Assembly: GCF_014851565.1 (NCBI RefSeq)
Contig: NZ_JACVAA010000003.1
Coordinates: forward strand, 620,001-684,000
Direction of reading: 5' to 3'
Origin: Pseudomonas sp. PDM15
GTDB lineage: Bacteria > Pseudomonadota > Gammaproteobacteria > Pseudomonadales > Pseudomonadaceae
Length of the DNA stretch: 64,000 bases
Shown: positions 52,387-61,313 of the stretch, one piece after another
How the letters are laid out: each line of letters opens with the position of its first letter
How positions within the stretch are numbered: the first letter of the stretch is position 1
Notes under the pieces: generated by a model
What the model was told of the DNA's origin: nothing
Seen by the model: the letters and a program-made list of their open reading frames with translations, nothing else
Databases searched by the model: none
Made by a program: the position numbers and the translations under genes

Positions 52387-54459
52387 TCACTGGCCTGCCG
52401 CCGAGCCGCGGCTGTCAGCCACGCCGGTGGTGTTGCCCAGCAGGCTCTGAGTGGCGATCTGGAGGAAGGCCTCCAGGCGCTTCTGCAGCTCCGGCTGCTC
52501 GGCGTCACCTTGCAGCACCTGGGCCTTGCGCGCGCCGAGGTCATAGCGATACAGCTTGGCCGGCAGGTCCCTGGGCTGCACCAGGATCTTCTCGCCGCTG
52601 ACGATGGCCACCGTCTGGTCGCTGCCCGACGGCTTGATCACGCCGATGCCCTGGTCGCCCTCCGGCAGGCCGAGCAGGTCGCGGCCCCAGCACTGCTGGC
52701 GGGTCTTGCCGCCCAGGCGGGCCATGATGGTCGGCACCACGTCGATCTGCGTGCCGACGGTGTCGCGGCGCACGCCGAACAGCTCCTGGATGCCCGGGGC
52801 GAGCAGCAGCAGCGGCACGTTGTGGCGGAACAGGTCCATCTCGGTGAGCTGCTCCGGGCTGCCGAAGCCGTGGTCGCCGACGATCACGAACAGGGTGTCC
52901 TTGTAGTACGGCGCCTTCTTCGCCTTGTCGAAGAACTGGCCCAGCGCCCAATCCGAGTAGCGCATGGCGGTGAGGTGCTGGTTGAGCGAGCCGCGGTCGG
53001 TCACCGGCGGCATCGGCAACTGCTCCGGCAGCGCATACGGCGTGTGGTTGGACAGGGTCTGCAGCAGCGCATAGAACGGCTTGGCCGGGTCCAGCTTGTT
53101 CAGCTCCACGGCGGCGCGGTCGAACATGTCCTGGTCGGACACGCCCCAGGTCGGGTCGATGAACACCGGGTCGACGAAGTCCTCGCGACCGATGAAATTG
53201 CGCATGCCCTGGTTGCTGAAGAATCCGGACTGGTTATCCCACTGGAAGTTGCCGTTGTACACGTACAGGTCGTCGTAGCCGCGCACACTGAGTTGCTGCG
53301 GCAGGCCGGAGAACTGGTGGCTGCCTTCCGGCGTGCGCATCAGGTACTCGAAGCTCGGCAGGTTGGGGAAGCAGGCCATGGTGGCGAACATGCCCTGGTG
53401 GGTGTGCGTGCCGTTGGAGAAGAAGCGGGTGAACAGCAGCCCTTCCTGACTCAGCCGATCGAAGTTGGGGGTGATGCCAGCATCGCTGCCCAAGGCGCCG
53501 ACCCAGCGCCCGGCGAAGCTCTCCATCAGGATCACCACCACGTGCTTGATCGGCAGCGTGCCCTCGGCCAGCGGCGTGGAGTCGCGGCGGATCGCGGCGC
53601 TACCCTCATCCACCAGCACGTCCTGCTCGCCGAGCAGCATCTGGCGGACCACGGCGAGCGCCTCGGCATCGGGCATGGTGGCCTTCCAGGCGTTGTCACG
53701 GTGGCTGGAGAAGCTGTTCTCGGCGGCGTCGACCAGGGTCAGCACACCGTTCAGGCCCAGGTGGTTGGCGAACATCGAATCGGTGGTGAAGGCATCGCCC
53801 CAGCGCAGCGGCGGCCCCTGCTTGAGGGTGCCGCGGGCGCAGATCACCGCCAGCAGCAGACACAGGAAGAACACGCCGAAACGCCAGTACCAGGCCAGCG
53901 CAGGCTTGGCCCGCCGCGGCCGGGTGGCGCCCTCCAGCCAGTGGAACAGCATGCCCAGCGCCAGCGTCGCCAGGGCCCAGGCCAGCAGGTAGCGGCCCAC
54001 CGGGAAGCCGTGCCAGAGCATGCTCGACACGGTGGCCAGGTCCTCTTCCAGGTACTGGAACACCAGGCTGTTCAGGCGCTGGTGGAACTCGCGGTAGAAG
54101 TCCATCTCCACCACGCCGAGCAGCAGGGTCAGGCTGGCGACCAGCGTCAGCCACACCACATGAGCATTGCGCGCCGCCATGGCGCGTTGGCTGAGCAGCG
54201 ACAGCAGCAGCGGCGCCACGGCGTACACCACCACCCGCAGGTCGAAACGCAGGCCGTTGAAGAAGGCCTCGAACAGATCGCCGCGGCTGACATCGGTGAT
54301 CAGCTCGCTGTTGTGATGCAGTAGTGCCAGGCGCAGCGACGAATACATCAGCATCAGCACCAGCGCGCTGGCGAGGGTGAAGAGCAGGTGGCTGGCCACG
54401 CTGGGTGGCAGGGGCGCAAGGGATTGCGCAGGGGAACGGGGGGCGTCCACTGAAGGCAT
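52387..54459 (-). CDS. LTA synthase family sulfatase-fold membrane protein
   Basis: A 690-residue protein. Four to five membrane helices (residues about 25-225) precede a large periplasmic alkaline-phosphatase/sulfatase domain. VVVILMESFAGRWVGALG holds the first metal Glu, FSNGTHTHQGMFATMACFPN the nucleophile Thr region, and FVIVGDHGFG the late metal Asp-His. Gram-negative relatives transfer phosphoglycerol or phosphoethanolamine to glycans. The acceptor here is unknown. The start at 54459 is used; a longer frame begins at 54534. It lies 82 bases after the SulP gene in the same direction. Confidence 0.85.
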   Translation of the reverse strand: MPSVDAPRSPAQSLAPLPPSVASHLLFTLASALVLMLMYSSLRLALLHHNSELITDVSRGDLFEAFFNGLRFDLRVVVYAVAPLLLSLLSQRAMAARNAHVVWLTLVASLTLLLGVVEMDFYREFHQRLNSLVFQYLEEDLATVSSMLWHGFPVGRYLLAWALATLALGMLFHWLEGATRPRRAKPALAWYWRFGVFFLCLLLAVICARGTLKQGPPLRWGDAFTTDSMFANHLGLNGVLTLVDAAENSFSSHRDNAWKATMPDAEALAVVRQMLLGEQDVLVDEGSAAIRRDSTPLAEGTLPIKHVVVILMESFAGRWVGALGSDAGITPNFDRLSQEGLLFTRFFSNGTHTHQGMFATMACFPNLPSFEYLMRTPEGSHQFSGLPQQLSVRGYDDLYVYNGNFQWDNQSGFFSNQGMRNFIGREDFVDPVFIDPTWGVSDQDMFDRAAVELNKLDPAKPFYALLQTLSNHTPYALPEQLPMPPVTDRGSLNQHLTAMRYSDWALGQFFDKAKKAPYYKDTLFVIVGDHGFGSPEQLTEMDLFRHNVPLLLLAPGIQELFGVRRDTVGTQIDVVPTIMARLGGKTRQQCWGRDLLGLPEGDQGIGVIKPSGSDQTVAIVSGEKILVQPRDLPAKLYRYDLGARKAQVLQGDAEQPELQKRLEAFLQIATQSLLGNTTGVADSRGSAAGQ

Positions 54460-54541
54460 AACGAATGGAGTCCGGTGTTTATGAGGGCGAAAATTGTCCG
54501 CCCCGACAGGTGAAAATTCCGTCGAGGCGGCCATTTGACGC

Positions 54542-56143
54542 TCAGACCGCCAGAGGTTCCCTCTCGGCCACGCACAGCCGACGGTAGGCCTGGCCGGTGG
54601 TCTCGAACAGCTGGCCAGCGAGCTCGCGCTCCAGGCTGGCCCGGCGCAGGCGATCCATCACCGGCCCCTTGATGGCCGACAGGTGCAGGCGCACGCCGCG
54701 GGCGGCCAGGCTACGGCTCAACTCGCCGAGGGCGGTCAGGGCGGAGAAATCCACGCCGTTGACCGCGGACATGTCGAGCACCAGCTCCCGGGTCTCGGCC
54801 GTCACCAGATCCTCGATGCGCGCAGCCACGGCCGCCGCGTTGCCGAAGAACAGGCTGCTGTCGACCCGCAGCAACAGCAGGTGCGGCCGGGTTTCCACCG
54901 CATGGCGGCGCACATTGCGGAAGGTCTCGCCGTCGGCCATGCGCCCGAGCACGGCGATGTGCGGCCGCGCGTTGCGCGCCAGGTGACCGCCGAGCGATAG
55001 CAGCACGCCGACCAGCACGCCCTGCTCCACGCCCAGCAACAGCACGCTGCCGGCGGTGGCCAGCCATACCCCCGCCTCGCCGCGATCGAAACGCCAGGCC
55101 CGGCGCAGGCCGTCGAGGTCGAGCATGCCGAGCACCGCATAGATGATGGTCGCCGCCAGGGCCGGCAGCGGCAGCAGGCTCAGCCAACCGCCGGGCAGGA
55201 GCAAGGCCAGCGCCAGCAGCAGCGCGGTAACCACGCCGGCCAGCTGACTGCGCGCGCCGGCGGCATGATTGAGGGCCGAGCGCGACAGCCCGCCGCTCAC
55301 CGGCAAGCCCGCCGTCAGCGCGCTGGCCAGGTTGGCCAGGCCCTGGCCGAGCAGCTCGCGACCATCGTCGACGCGCTCGCCGCGCCGTTGCGCCAGCATA
55401 CGCGCCGAGGAATGGCCGGAAACGAACACCACGAAGGCCAGCAGCAGCGCCGACGGCAGCAGTTCGGGCCACAGCGCGGGCTGCAGGCTGAGCCCCAGCG
55501 AAGGCAGGCCCTTGGGCAACTCGCCGAGCACCCGCACCCCGGCCCGATCCAGGTCACCGAGGGCCACCAGCAGGGTGGCGAGCGCCAGCAGCAGTGCCGG
55601 CGCCAGCCGCGCCAATACCAGCGGCAGGCAGCGGCGCACGGCGTACAACGCGAGCAATGTGCCCAGGCCCAGTGCGGCCGAGGGCCAGGCCGCTGGCGCG
55701 CCGAGCAGCGTATCGACCTGCCCTGCCGCCACCAGCAAGGCGGCGCCGGCGGTGAAGCCGCCGAGCACCGGGGCGCTGAGCAAGGCACAGAGGAAACCTA
55801 GGCGCAGCAGCGCGCAGAGCACCAGCAAGGCGCCACTGAGCAGCGCCAGCTGGGCAGCCAGGACGGGGGCACCGAGCGTGGTGGTCGCGTGCAATTCGGC
55901 CAGGGCCGTGGCGGTCACCAGAGAGGTCAGCGCCATGGGTCCCACCGACAGCGTGGTGCTGCTGCCAACCAGGGCATAGGCAAGGGCCGGCACTATGCTG
56001 GCGTACAGCCCGAGCACCGGCGGCAGGCCCGCGACCATGGCGTAGGCCATGCCCTGGGGCAGCAGCATCAGCGCCACCACCAGGCCGGCGCCGAGGTCAC
56101 CGCCGAGCATCTCGCGGCGGTAGCCCTTGAGCCAGTCGAGCAT
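54542..56143 (-). CDS. SulP family anion transporter with STAS domain
   Basis: A 533-residue inner-membrane permease. It begins MLDWLKGYRREMLGGDLGAG with LMLLPQGMAYAMVAGLPPVL, the SulP signature; about 12-14 hydrophobic segments extend to about residue 400. The C-terminal STAS domain (about 420-520) has LLLRVDSSLFFGNAAAVAAR and LVLDMSAVNGVDFSALTALG. Family members move sulfate, bicarbonate or carboxylates. Only six bases separate its ATG from the stop of the RND gene, so they are probably one transcript. Confidence 0.92.
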   Translation of the reverse strand: MLDWLKGYRREMLGGDLGAGLVVALMLLPQGMAYAMVAGLPPVLGLYASIVPALAYALVGSSTTLSVGPMALTSLVTATALAELHATTTLGAPVLAAQLALLSGALLVLCALLRLGFLCALLSAPVLGGFTAGAALLVAAGQVDTLLGAPAAWPSAALGLGTLLALYAVRRCLPLVLARLAPALLLALATLLVALGDLDRAGVRVLGELPKGLPSLGLSLQPALWPELLPSALLLAFVVFVSGHSSARMLAQRRGERVDDGRELLGQGLANLASALTAGLPVSGGLSRSALNHAAGARSQLAGVVTALLLALALLLPGGWLSLLPLPALAATIIYAVLGMLDLDGLRRAWRFDRGEAGVWLATAGSVLLLGVEQGVLVGVLLSLGGHLARNARPHIAVLGRMADGETFRNVRRHAVETRPHLLLLRVDSSLFFGNAAAVAARIEDLVTAETRELVLDMSAVNGVDFSALTALGELSRSLAARGVRLHLSAIKGPVMDRLRRASLERELAGQLFETTGQAYRRLCVAEREPLAV

Positions 56144-56149
56144 ATTGCG

Positions 56150-58660
56150 CTAGCGCCCGGCGACCCGGCGCAGCTCTTCCTGCAGCTCGGCACGCTTGCG
56201 CTGCGGCCCCTTGCCGAACGGCCAGCCGATGATCGAACCGCGCTCGCCCTGGCCGACATTGCGCAGCAGGAAGTGCGACAGCGCGGGGATCAGCACCAGC
56301 GCGCCGAGCATGTTCCACAGCAGCATGAAGGTCAGCAGGATGCCCATGTCGGCCTGGAACTTGATCGGCGACCAGGCCCAGCACACCACGCCGGCGGCCA
56401 GGGTGATGCCGACCAGCGCCACCACTCGCCCGGTGAAGGCCACCGCGCTGCGGTAGGCGTCGCCCAGGCTGCGGCCCTGGCGCTGGTAGTGCAGCTGCAC
56501 GCTGAGCAGGTACAGCGCGTAGTCCACGCCGATGCCCACGCCGAGGGCGATCACCGGCAGGGTCGCCACCTTCACGCCGATTCCCATGGCCACCATCAGT
56601 GCTTCGCACAGCACCGAGGTGAGCACCAGCGGCAATAGCGCCACCAGCATGGCGCGCCAGCTGCGGAAAGTGATCAGGCAGAACACCGCCACCGCCAGGT
56701 AGACGTACAGCAGCATGCTGCGGTTGGCCTCGCGCACCACGAGATTCGTCGCTGCCTCGATGCCGGCGCTGCCGGCGGCCAGCAGGAATTGGCGGTCCTC
56801 GGTGCTGTTGTCCTTGGCGAAGCGCTCGGCGATGGCCACCACACCGTCCAGGGTCTCGGCCTTGTGGTCCTTGAGGAAGGCGATCACCGGCATCAGCGAG
56901 CACTGCGTGTTGAACAGCTCGGGCGCATTCACCGAGGCCTGCTGGGCGGCGTAGTTGAGCACGTCCTGGTTGCGCTGGATGCTGGCCATCTTCGGGTTGC
57001 CCTCGAAGGAGCCGGCGGTGATCTGGCGCACCGCGTTGACCAGCGACATGGTGGTCTGCACCCCCGGATGTTGCTGCAGCTCCCAGGCCAGGCGGTCGGC
57101 CAGGACCAGGGTGCGGTAGTTCAGGCAGCCCTCGGGGCCGGTCTTGATCATCACCGCGAACAGGTCGCTGGACAGCGCGTAGTGGCTGGTGATGTAGGCG
57201 TTGTCCAGGTTGTAGCGCGAGTCGGCGCGCAGCTCCGGGGCGCCACGATCCAGGTCACCGATCTTCAGCTGCAGGCTGAAGGCAAAGCCGCCGATGCCGA
57301 GCAGCGCCGCCAGCAGCACGGTGCCGGTCGCCCACTTGGGTGTGGTGAAGCGGTTCAGGCAGTCCCAGAGGCGGCCGAAGCCACGGTGCTGCTTGCCCTG
57401 GTCATCGATGCGCAGGGCCCGCTCGGCGGCCTTGGCGCCCACGCCGACGTAGGACAGCGCCACCGGCATCAGCAGCAGGCTGGTAAACACCAGCACGGCC
57501 ACGCCGATGCTGGCGGCGATGGCCAGGTCCTGGATCACCGGAATGTCGATCAGCATCAGCACGGCGAAGCCGACGGCATCGGCCAGCAGCGCGGTGACAC
57601 CGGCGATGAACAGGCGGCGGAAGGTGTAGCGCGCGGCGATCAGCTTGTGGGTGCCGCGGGCGATGTCCTGCATGATGCCGTTCATCTTCTGCGCCGCGTG
57701 GGACACGCCGATGGCGAAGATCAGGAAGGGCACCAGCACCGAATAGGGGTCGATGCTGTAGCCCAGCCAGGCGACGATGCCCAGCTGCCAGACCACCGCC
57801 AGCAGCGAGCAGCCGATCACCAGCAGGGTGCTGCGCAGGCAGCGGGTGTACAGCAGGATGATGGCAAAGGCGGCGACCACCGCCAGGGCGAAGAAGGCCA
57901 TGACCTGCAGCAGGCCGTCGATCAGGTCGCCGACCAGCTTGGCGAAGCCGATCACCCGCAGCTTGTAGGGGCCGTCTTCGCCCTGCGCATCGATGCTCTC
58001 GACCTTGTGCTGCAGCGCCTCCAGGCTCTTGGCGAAGGCGTAGTAGTCGATGCCGTGGCCGGTGGCCGAGTCCTTGTCCAGCAGCGGCACCACCAGCATG
58101 CTCGACTTGAAGTCATTGGCCACCAGGCTGCCGACGATGCCGGCGCGGCCGATGTTCTGCCGCAGCTGTTCGATGCTGTCGGCCTTGCCGTCGTAACCAT
58201 CGGGCATCACCGCGCCGCCCTGGAAGCCCTCCTCGGTCACCTCGGTCCAGCGCACGCTGGGCGCCCACAGCGAACGCAGCCAGGCGCGGTCCACGCCGGG
58301 GGTGAGGAACAGCTCGTCATTGACCTGCTTGAGCACGGCCAGGTAGGCCGGGTCGAAGATGTCGCCGTGGCGGCTCTCCACCACCACCCGCACCGAGTTG
58401 CCCAGGCCGCGCAGCTGGTCGCGGTTGTCGAGGAAGTTGCGGATGTACGGCTGGCTCTGCGGCAGCATTTTCTCGAAGCTAGGCCGCAGCTCCAGGCGGG
58501 TCAGCGCCATGTAGGCGAACAGCAGCGAGAGCATGGCAATGACGGCGACGAACCAGGGCCGGTGGTTGAACAGCAGACGCTCGAGGAAATGCCCGCTGTT
58601 GCGGTCGAAATCGCGCAGGTCGCGGATCACCGGCATGCTGTCTTGTTTGATGTTGCCCAT
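56150..58660 (-). CDS. RND superfamily permease, MMPL type
   Basis: An 836-residue inner-membrane protein with two copies of the MMPL/SSD unit. The first helix is near 38-55; then comes a periplasmic loop to about 245; a five-helix block with VLVPFLIFAIGVSHAAQKMNG (about 310-330); a second loop (about 455-650); and a second block with GVGIGVDYALYLLSVQLHYQR. The length fits hydrophobe exporters of the HpnN/MmpL group rather than drug pumps of about 1040 residues. It forms an operon with the YCF48 gene (21 bases upstream) and the DUF1329/DUF1302 genes. Transport of lipids, sterols or other hydrophobic compounds is an inference. Confidence 0.9.
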   Translation of the reverse strand: MGNIKQDSMPVIRDLRDFDRNSGHFLERLLFNHRPWFVAVIAMLSLLFAYMALTRLELRPSFEKMLPQSQPYIRNFLDNRDQLRGLGNSVRVVVESRHGDIFDPAYLAVLKQVNDELFLTPGVDRAWLRSLWAPSVRWTEVTEEGFQGGAVMPDGYDGKADSIEQLRQNIGRAGIVGSLVANDFKSSMLVVPLLDKDSATGHGIDYYAFAKSLEALQHKVESIDAQGEDGPYKLRVIGFAKLVGDLIDGLLQVMAFFALAVVAAFAIILLYTRCLRSTLLVIGCSLLAVVWQLGIVAWLGYSIDPYSVLVPFLIFAIGVSHAAQKMNGIMQDIARGTHKLIAARYTFRRLFIAGVTALLADAVGFAVLMLIDIPVIQDLAIAASIGVAVLVFTSLLLMPVALSYVGVGAKAAERALRIDDQGKQHRGFGRLWDCLNRFTTPKWATGTVLLAALLGIGGFAFSLQLKIGDLDRGAPELRADSRYNLDNAYITSHYALSSDLFAVMIKTGPEGCLNYRTLVLADRLAWELQQHPGVQTTMSLVNAVRQITAGSFEGNPKMASIQRNQDVLNYAAQQASVNAPELFNTQCSLMPVIAFLKDHKAETLDGVVAIAERFAKDNSTEDRQFLLAAGSAGIEAATNLVVREANRSMLLYVYLAVAVFCLITFRSWRAMLVALLPLVLTSVLCEALMVAMGIGVKVATLPVIALGVGIGVDYALYLLSVQLHYQRQGRSLGDAYRSAVAFTGRVVALVGITLAAGVVCWAWSPIKFQADMGILLTFMLLWNMLGALVLIPALSHFLLRNVGQGERGSIIGWPFGKGPQRKRAELQEELRRVAGR

Positions 58661-58681
58661 GATGGTTTCTCGTTGACCTCG

Positions 58682-59752
58682 TTATGGCAGGCGCTGGCTG
58701 CGCGCACCGCGATTGCCGACCAGCACCAGGCTGTCGTCGGCGGCGAAATCGGCGCCGGCAATCGGCACCATCACGCTCTGCGGCAACACTTCCAGGCTGC
58801 GCCCTTGCGGCAACAGGCGCAGCACGTGGCCGGCTTGGCTGAACAGATGAATGCGCCGGGAGCCGTCCCACGCGGCGGCGGTGATGCTGCTCTGCAGGCC
58901 GCTGTCCAGTGTGCTCCAGCTGGCGCCACCGTCGGCGCTGCGCAGGATGTGGCCGCGCAGGCCGTAGACCAGCAGCTCGTCGCCCAGGCCGATGACGCCG
59001 AACAGGCTGCCGGCGTAGGGAATCTGCAGGGCGACGAAGCGCTGCTGCTCGGCGTTCCAGCGCAGTAGCAGGCCCTGCTCGCCGGCGATGTAGGGCACGC
59101 CCTCGACTGCGCCGATGGCATTCAGGTGCAGGCCCTGGGGGTTGTCGGTGCGCTCGCCGAAGGGGCGCCAGTGCTGACCGCCGTCGTCGGTGCGCAGGAT
59201 CAGGCCGAACACGCCGACCGCGTAGCCGAGTCGCTCATCGGCGAACCAGACATCGAGCAGCGCCTTGTCGGCGCCCTCCTCGACCATCCGCTGGGCCTCG
59301 GCCAGGCGCAGCGGCCACTCCTCGCTGGCCGGCTCGGCGGCGGCCAGCGCCGCGTAGTGCCGCTGCATCAGGGCGCCGATCTGGCGGCCGTCGAGCTGCT
59401 TGCTCCAGCTGCCGCCGGCGTCCGCGCTGTGCAGGATGACGCCGTCATGTCCCACCGCCCAGCCTTTCGCCCGCGAGGGAAAATACACGGCGGTGAGGTC
59501 GCTGCTCACCGGCACTCGGGCCTGCTGCCAGTGGCCGCCGGTGTAGTCGGAATACAGGATGTGGCCACGCTGGCCCACCGCTACCAGATTGTCTCCCGTG
59601 CGGGCGACGTCGTTCAGCGGTGCCCGCTCCGCCAGTGGACTGTGGCGCGCCGGCAGATCCAGCACGTCGATGAACTCGCCCCGGACAGCGCCGGGCAACA
59701 CGCCCAGCAGCAGGCTCAGCAAGGGAAGCAGGACTCGGTAGAAATCACTCAT
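58682..59752 (-). CDS. YCF48-type beta-propeller protein, exported
   Basis: A 356-residue protein with a signal peptide (LLPLLSLLLGVLPGAVRGEF) and repeated blade motifs: NLVAVGQRGHILYSDYTGGH, GWAVGHDGVILHSADAGGSW, YAVGVFGLILRTDDGGQHW, LLVYGLRGHILRSADGGASW. These W/G-rich repeats are those of the YCF48/HCF136 photosystem assembly propeller, here in a non-photosynthetic genome. It probably acts as a periplasmic scaffold beside the RND permease. ATG 59752 is used; a TTG at 59767 is an alternative. Confidence 0.88.
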   Translation of the reverse strand: MSDFYRVLLPLLSLLLGVLPGAVRGEFIDVLDLPARHSPLAERAPLNDVARTGDNLVAVGQRGHILYSDYTGGHWQQARVPVSSDLTAVYFPSRAKGWAVGHDGVILHSADAGGSWSKQLDGRQIGALMQRHYAALAAAEPASEEWPLRLAEAQRMVEEGADKALLDVWFADERLGYAVGVFGLILRTDDGGQHWRPFGERTDNPQGLHLNAIGAVEGVPYIAGEQGLLLRWNAEQQRFVALQIPYAGSLFGVIGLGDELLVYGLRGHILRSADGGASWSTLDSGLQSSITAAAWDGSRRIHLFSQAGHVLRLLPQGRSLEVLPQSVMVPIAGADFAADDSLVLVGNRGARSQRLP

Positions 59753-59774
59753 GGTCAATCTCGGCAATAAGGTT

Positions 59775-59807
59775 GCGCCGCGGGCACGGGTGCCATGCCC
59801 TGCGGCG
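59775..59807. terminator. Strong hairpin between the DUF1329 and YCF48 genes
   Basis: GCGCCGCGGGCA pairs with TGCCCTGCGGCGC (one bulged base) around a loop of about eight bases. It lies in the 162-base gap of the operon. A T-run is absent on the minus strand (AACCTTATT), so it may attenuate or stabilise the message instead of ending it. Confidence 0.5.
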
Positions 59808-59914
59808 CCGGATCAATGCCCCCGCCGTGCCACGCCGGCCCCCGGATTCCGGACGGCTGACGTTCTGCCCAGGGGGACCGGGCGGCACGTATGGCGGGGT
59901 TTGCGATCCGAAAC

Positions 59915-61273
59915 TCAGCGGATACCGGCACCCGCCAGCGACTCAGGCGCCCATTGCGCCTTGGCCAGGGCGTCGATATAGCGGATGCCGCCATACGGGC
60001 CGACCACGCCGTTGATGTTGTAGGTGCCGCCGACCAGGTCGTAGATCATGAACGGCGTGGAGTCCGGCACGGTCTTGTCGTAGCTCTGGCTGAGGAAGGC
60101 GAAGGAGCCGCGATAGAGCTGGCCACGGGCGTCGTACTGGTCCGAGGCCAGGGCCACCCAGCTGTCCTCGTCGAGATAGAAGCGGCGCTTGGCGTAGATG
60201 TGTCGCGAACCCTGCTTGAGGGTGCCCTCGACCACCCAGACGCGGTGCTTCTCCCAGCGCACCAGCTCCGGCGCCACGTGGTTGGCGGTGGTGATGGCCT
60301 TGGCCTCGGGGGCGTAGGTCAGGCGGTAGGTGTTGTAGGGCACGATCATTTCCTGCTTGCCCACCAGCTTCCAGTCGTAGCGATCCAGCGCACCGTTGAA
60401 GACGAACACGTCGTCGTAGGTGCCGGCGCCAGCGGTACCCGGATTGGGCGTGTCGTAGGCCAGGCTCGGCGCCAGCTTCACCCGGCGCACACCCGGCAGG
60501 TATTGCCAGGCGCGGCGCGGCTGCTCCAGCGGGTTGGCCGCGTCGCGCAGCATGATCGCCTCGCCGGCGCGGCGAGCCGGGCCGGTGTAGTACAGCTTCA
60601 TCTGGTAGTAGGTGTCGGCCGCCCCGATCGGCTTGTTCATGTCCTGGTAGATCGGGTAGCTGATGTAGGCCTGACCAGTAGTGGCGAGGCTAGCTACGCC
60701 GGCGGCATCGACGTTCCACGAGTCGTACTTGGAGTTGATGGTCACGCCCTGGTAGCGCAGCAGGAAGTTCCACATGGCCTCGGCGCCCGACTGCGGGATC
60801 GGGAACGGCACACCGGGCAGCACGTTGTCGATGGCCTGGCCGCCCTCCAGCGCCTTGGCGCCAGTGGCGTTCTTCAGGCTGTTGTCCAGTACCGCCTGGG
60901 GCATGGCCACAGTGCGGTGGGTCGGGAACAGTTCGACGCGGAAACTGGGGAAGCGCTTGGCCAGCTCCACCGTGGTGGCGCTGAGCTGGTCCTTGTACTG
61001 CTCGACATTCTTGCCGTCGATCACCAGCAGCGGCTTTTCGCCGGCGAAGGGATCGGGACGTACGCTGTCGCCGGCCTTGAAGCTGGCCGGGGCCTGGGTG
61101 AGGCCACCTTCATAGGCGGGAATCGAGCCATCGGCGTTGCCGGCTTTTTCGGCGCCGACCGGGGTCAGGCTGGTGCCGAGCTGGGCCGCCTGCTCGGCGG
61201 AAACCGCAGCATGCGCCTGGCCGGCAACGGCCAGGGCGAGGGAAGCAGCCAATACGCTTTGCACGAATTTCAT
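59915..61273 (-). CDS. DUF1329 family exported protein (LolB-like fold)
   Basis: A 452-residue periplasmic protein with a signal peptide (KFVQSVLAASLALAVAGQAHA-A). Key blocks are SIPAYEGGLTQAPASFKAGD, NAEAMWNFLLRYQG-type segment (here GAEAMWNFLLRYQGVTINSK), RRAWQYLPGVRRVKLAPSLAYD and RRFYLDEDSWVALASDQYDARG; these belong to DUF1329, whose fold is related to LolA/LolB lipoprotein carriers. It has no lipobox. DUF1329 proteins are nearly always encoded next to DUF1302 proteins, as here (40 bases). Confidence 0.93.
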   Translation of the reverse strand: MKFVQSVLAASLALAVAGQAHAAVSAEQAAQLGTSLTPVGAEKAGNADGSIPAYEGGLTQAPASFKAGDSVRPDPFAGEKPLLVIDGKNVEQYKDQLSATTVELAKRFPSFRVELFPTHRTVAMPQAVLDNSLKNATGAKALEGGQAIDNVLPGVPFPIPQSGAEAMWNFLLRYQGVTINSKYDSWNVDAAGVASLATTGQAYISYPIYQDMNKPIGAADTYYQMKLYYTGPARRAGEAIMLRDAANPLEQPRRAWQYLPGVRRVKLAPSLAYDTPNPGTAGAGTYDDVFVFNGALDRYDWKLVGKQEMIVPYNTYRLTYAPEAKAITTANHVAPELVRWEKHRVWVVEGTLKQGSRHIYAKRRFYLDEDSWVALASDQYDARGQLYRGSFAFLSQSYDKTVPDSTPFMIYDLVGGTYNINGVVGPYGGIRYIDALAKAQWAPESLAGAGIR

Positions 61274-61313
61274 CTTGTTGTTCTCCTGCTCAGAGGGCTG
61301 GGCAATTCGTGGA

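Noticed and set aside
56789..59068. 759-residue open frame on the plus strand
   Set aside because: Antisense to the RND and YCF48 genes; His/Gln/Gly-rich with no domain.
58682..59752. Photosystem assembly factor
   Set aside because: YCF48 blades are seen, but nothing else suggests photosynthesis; the propeller is widespread in Proteobacteria beside RND permeases.
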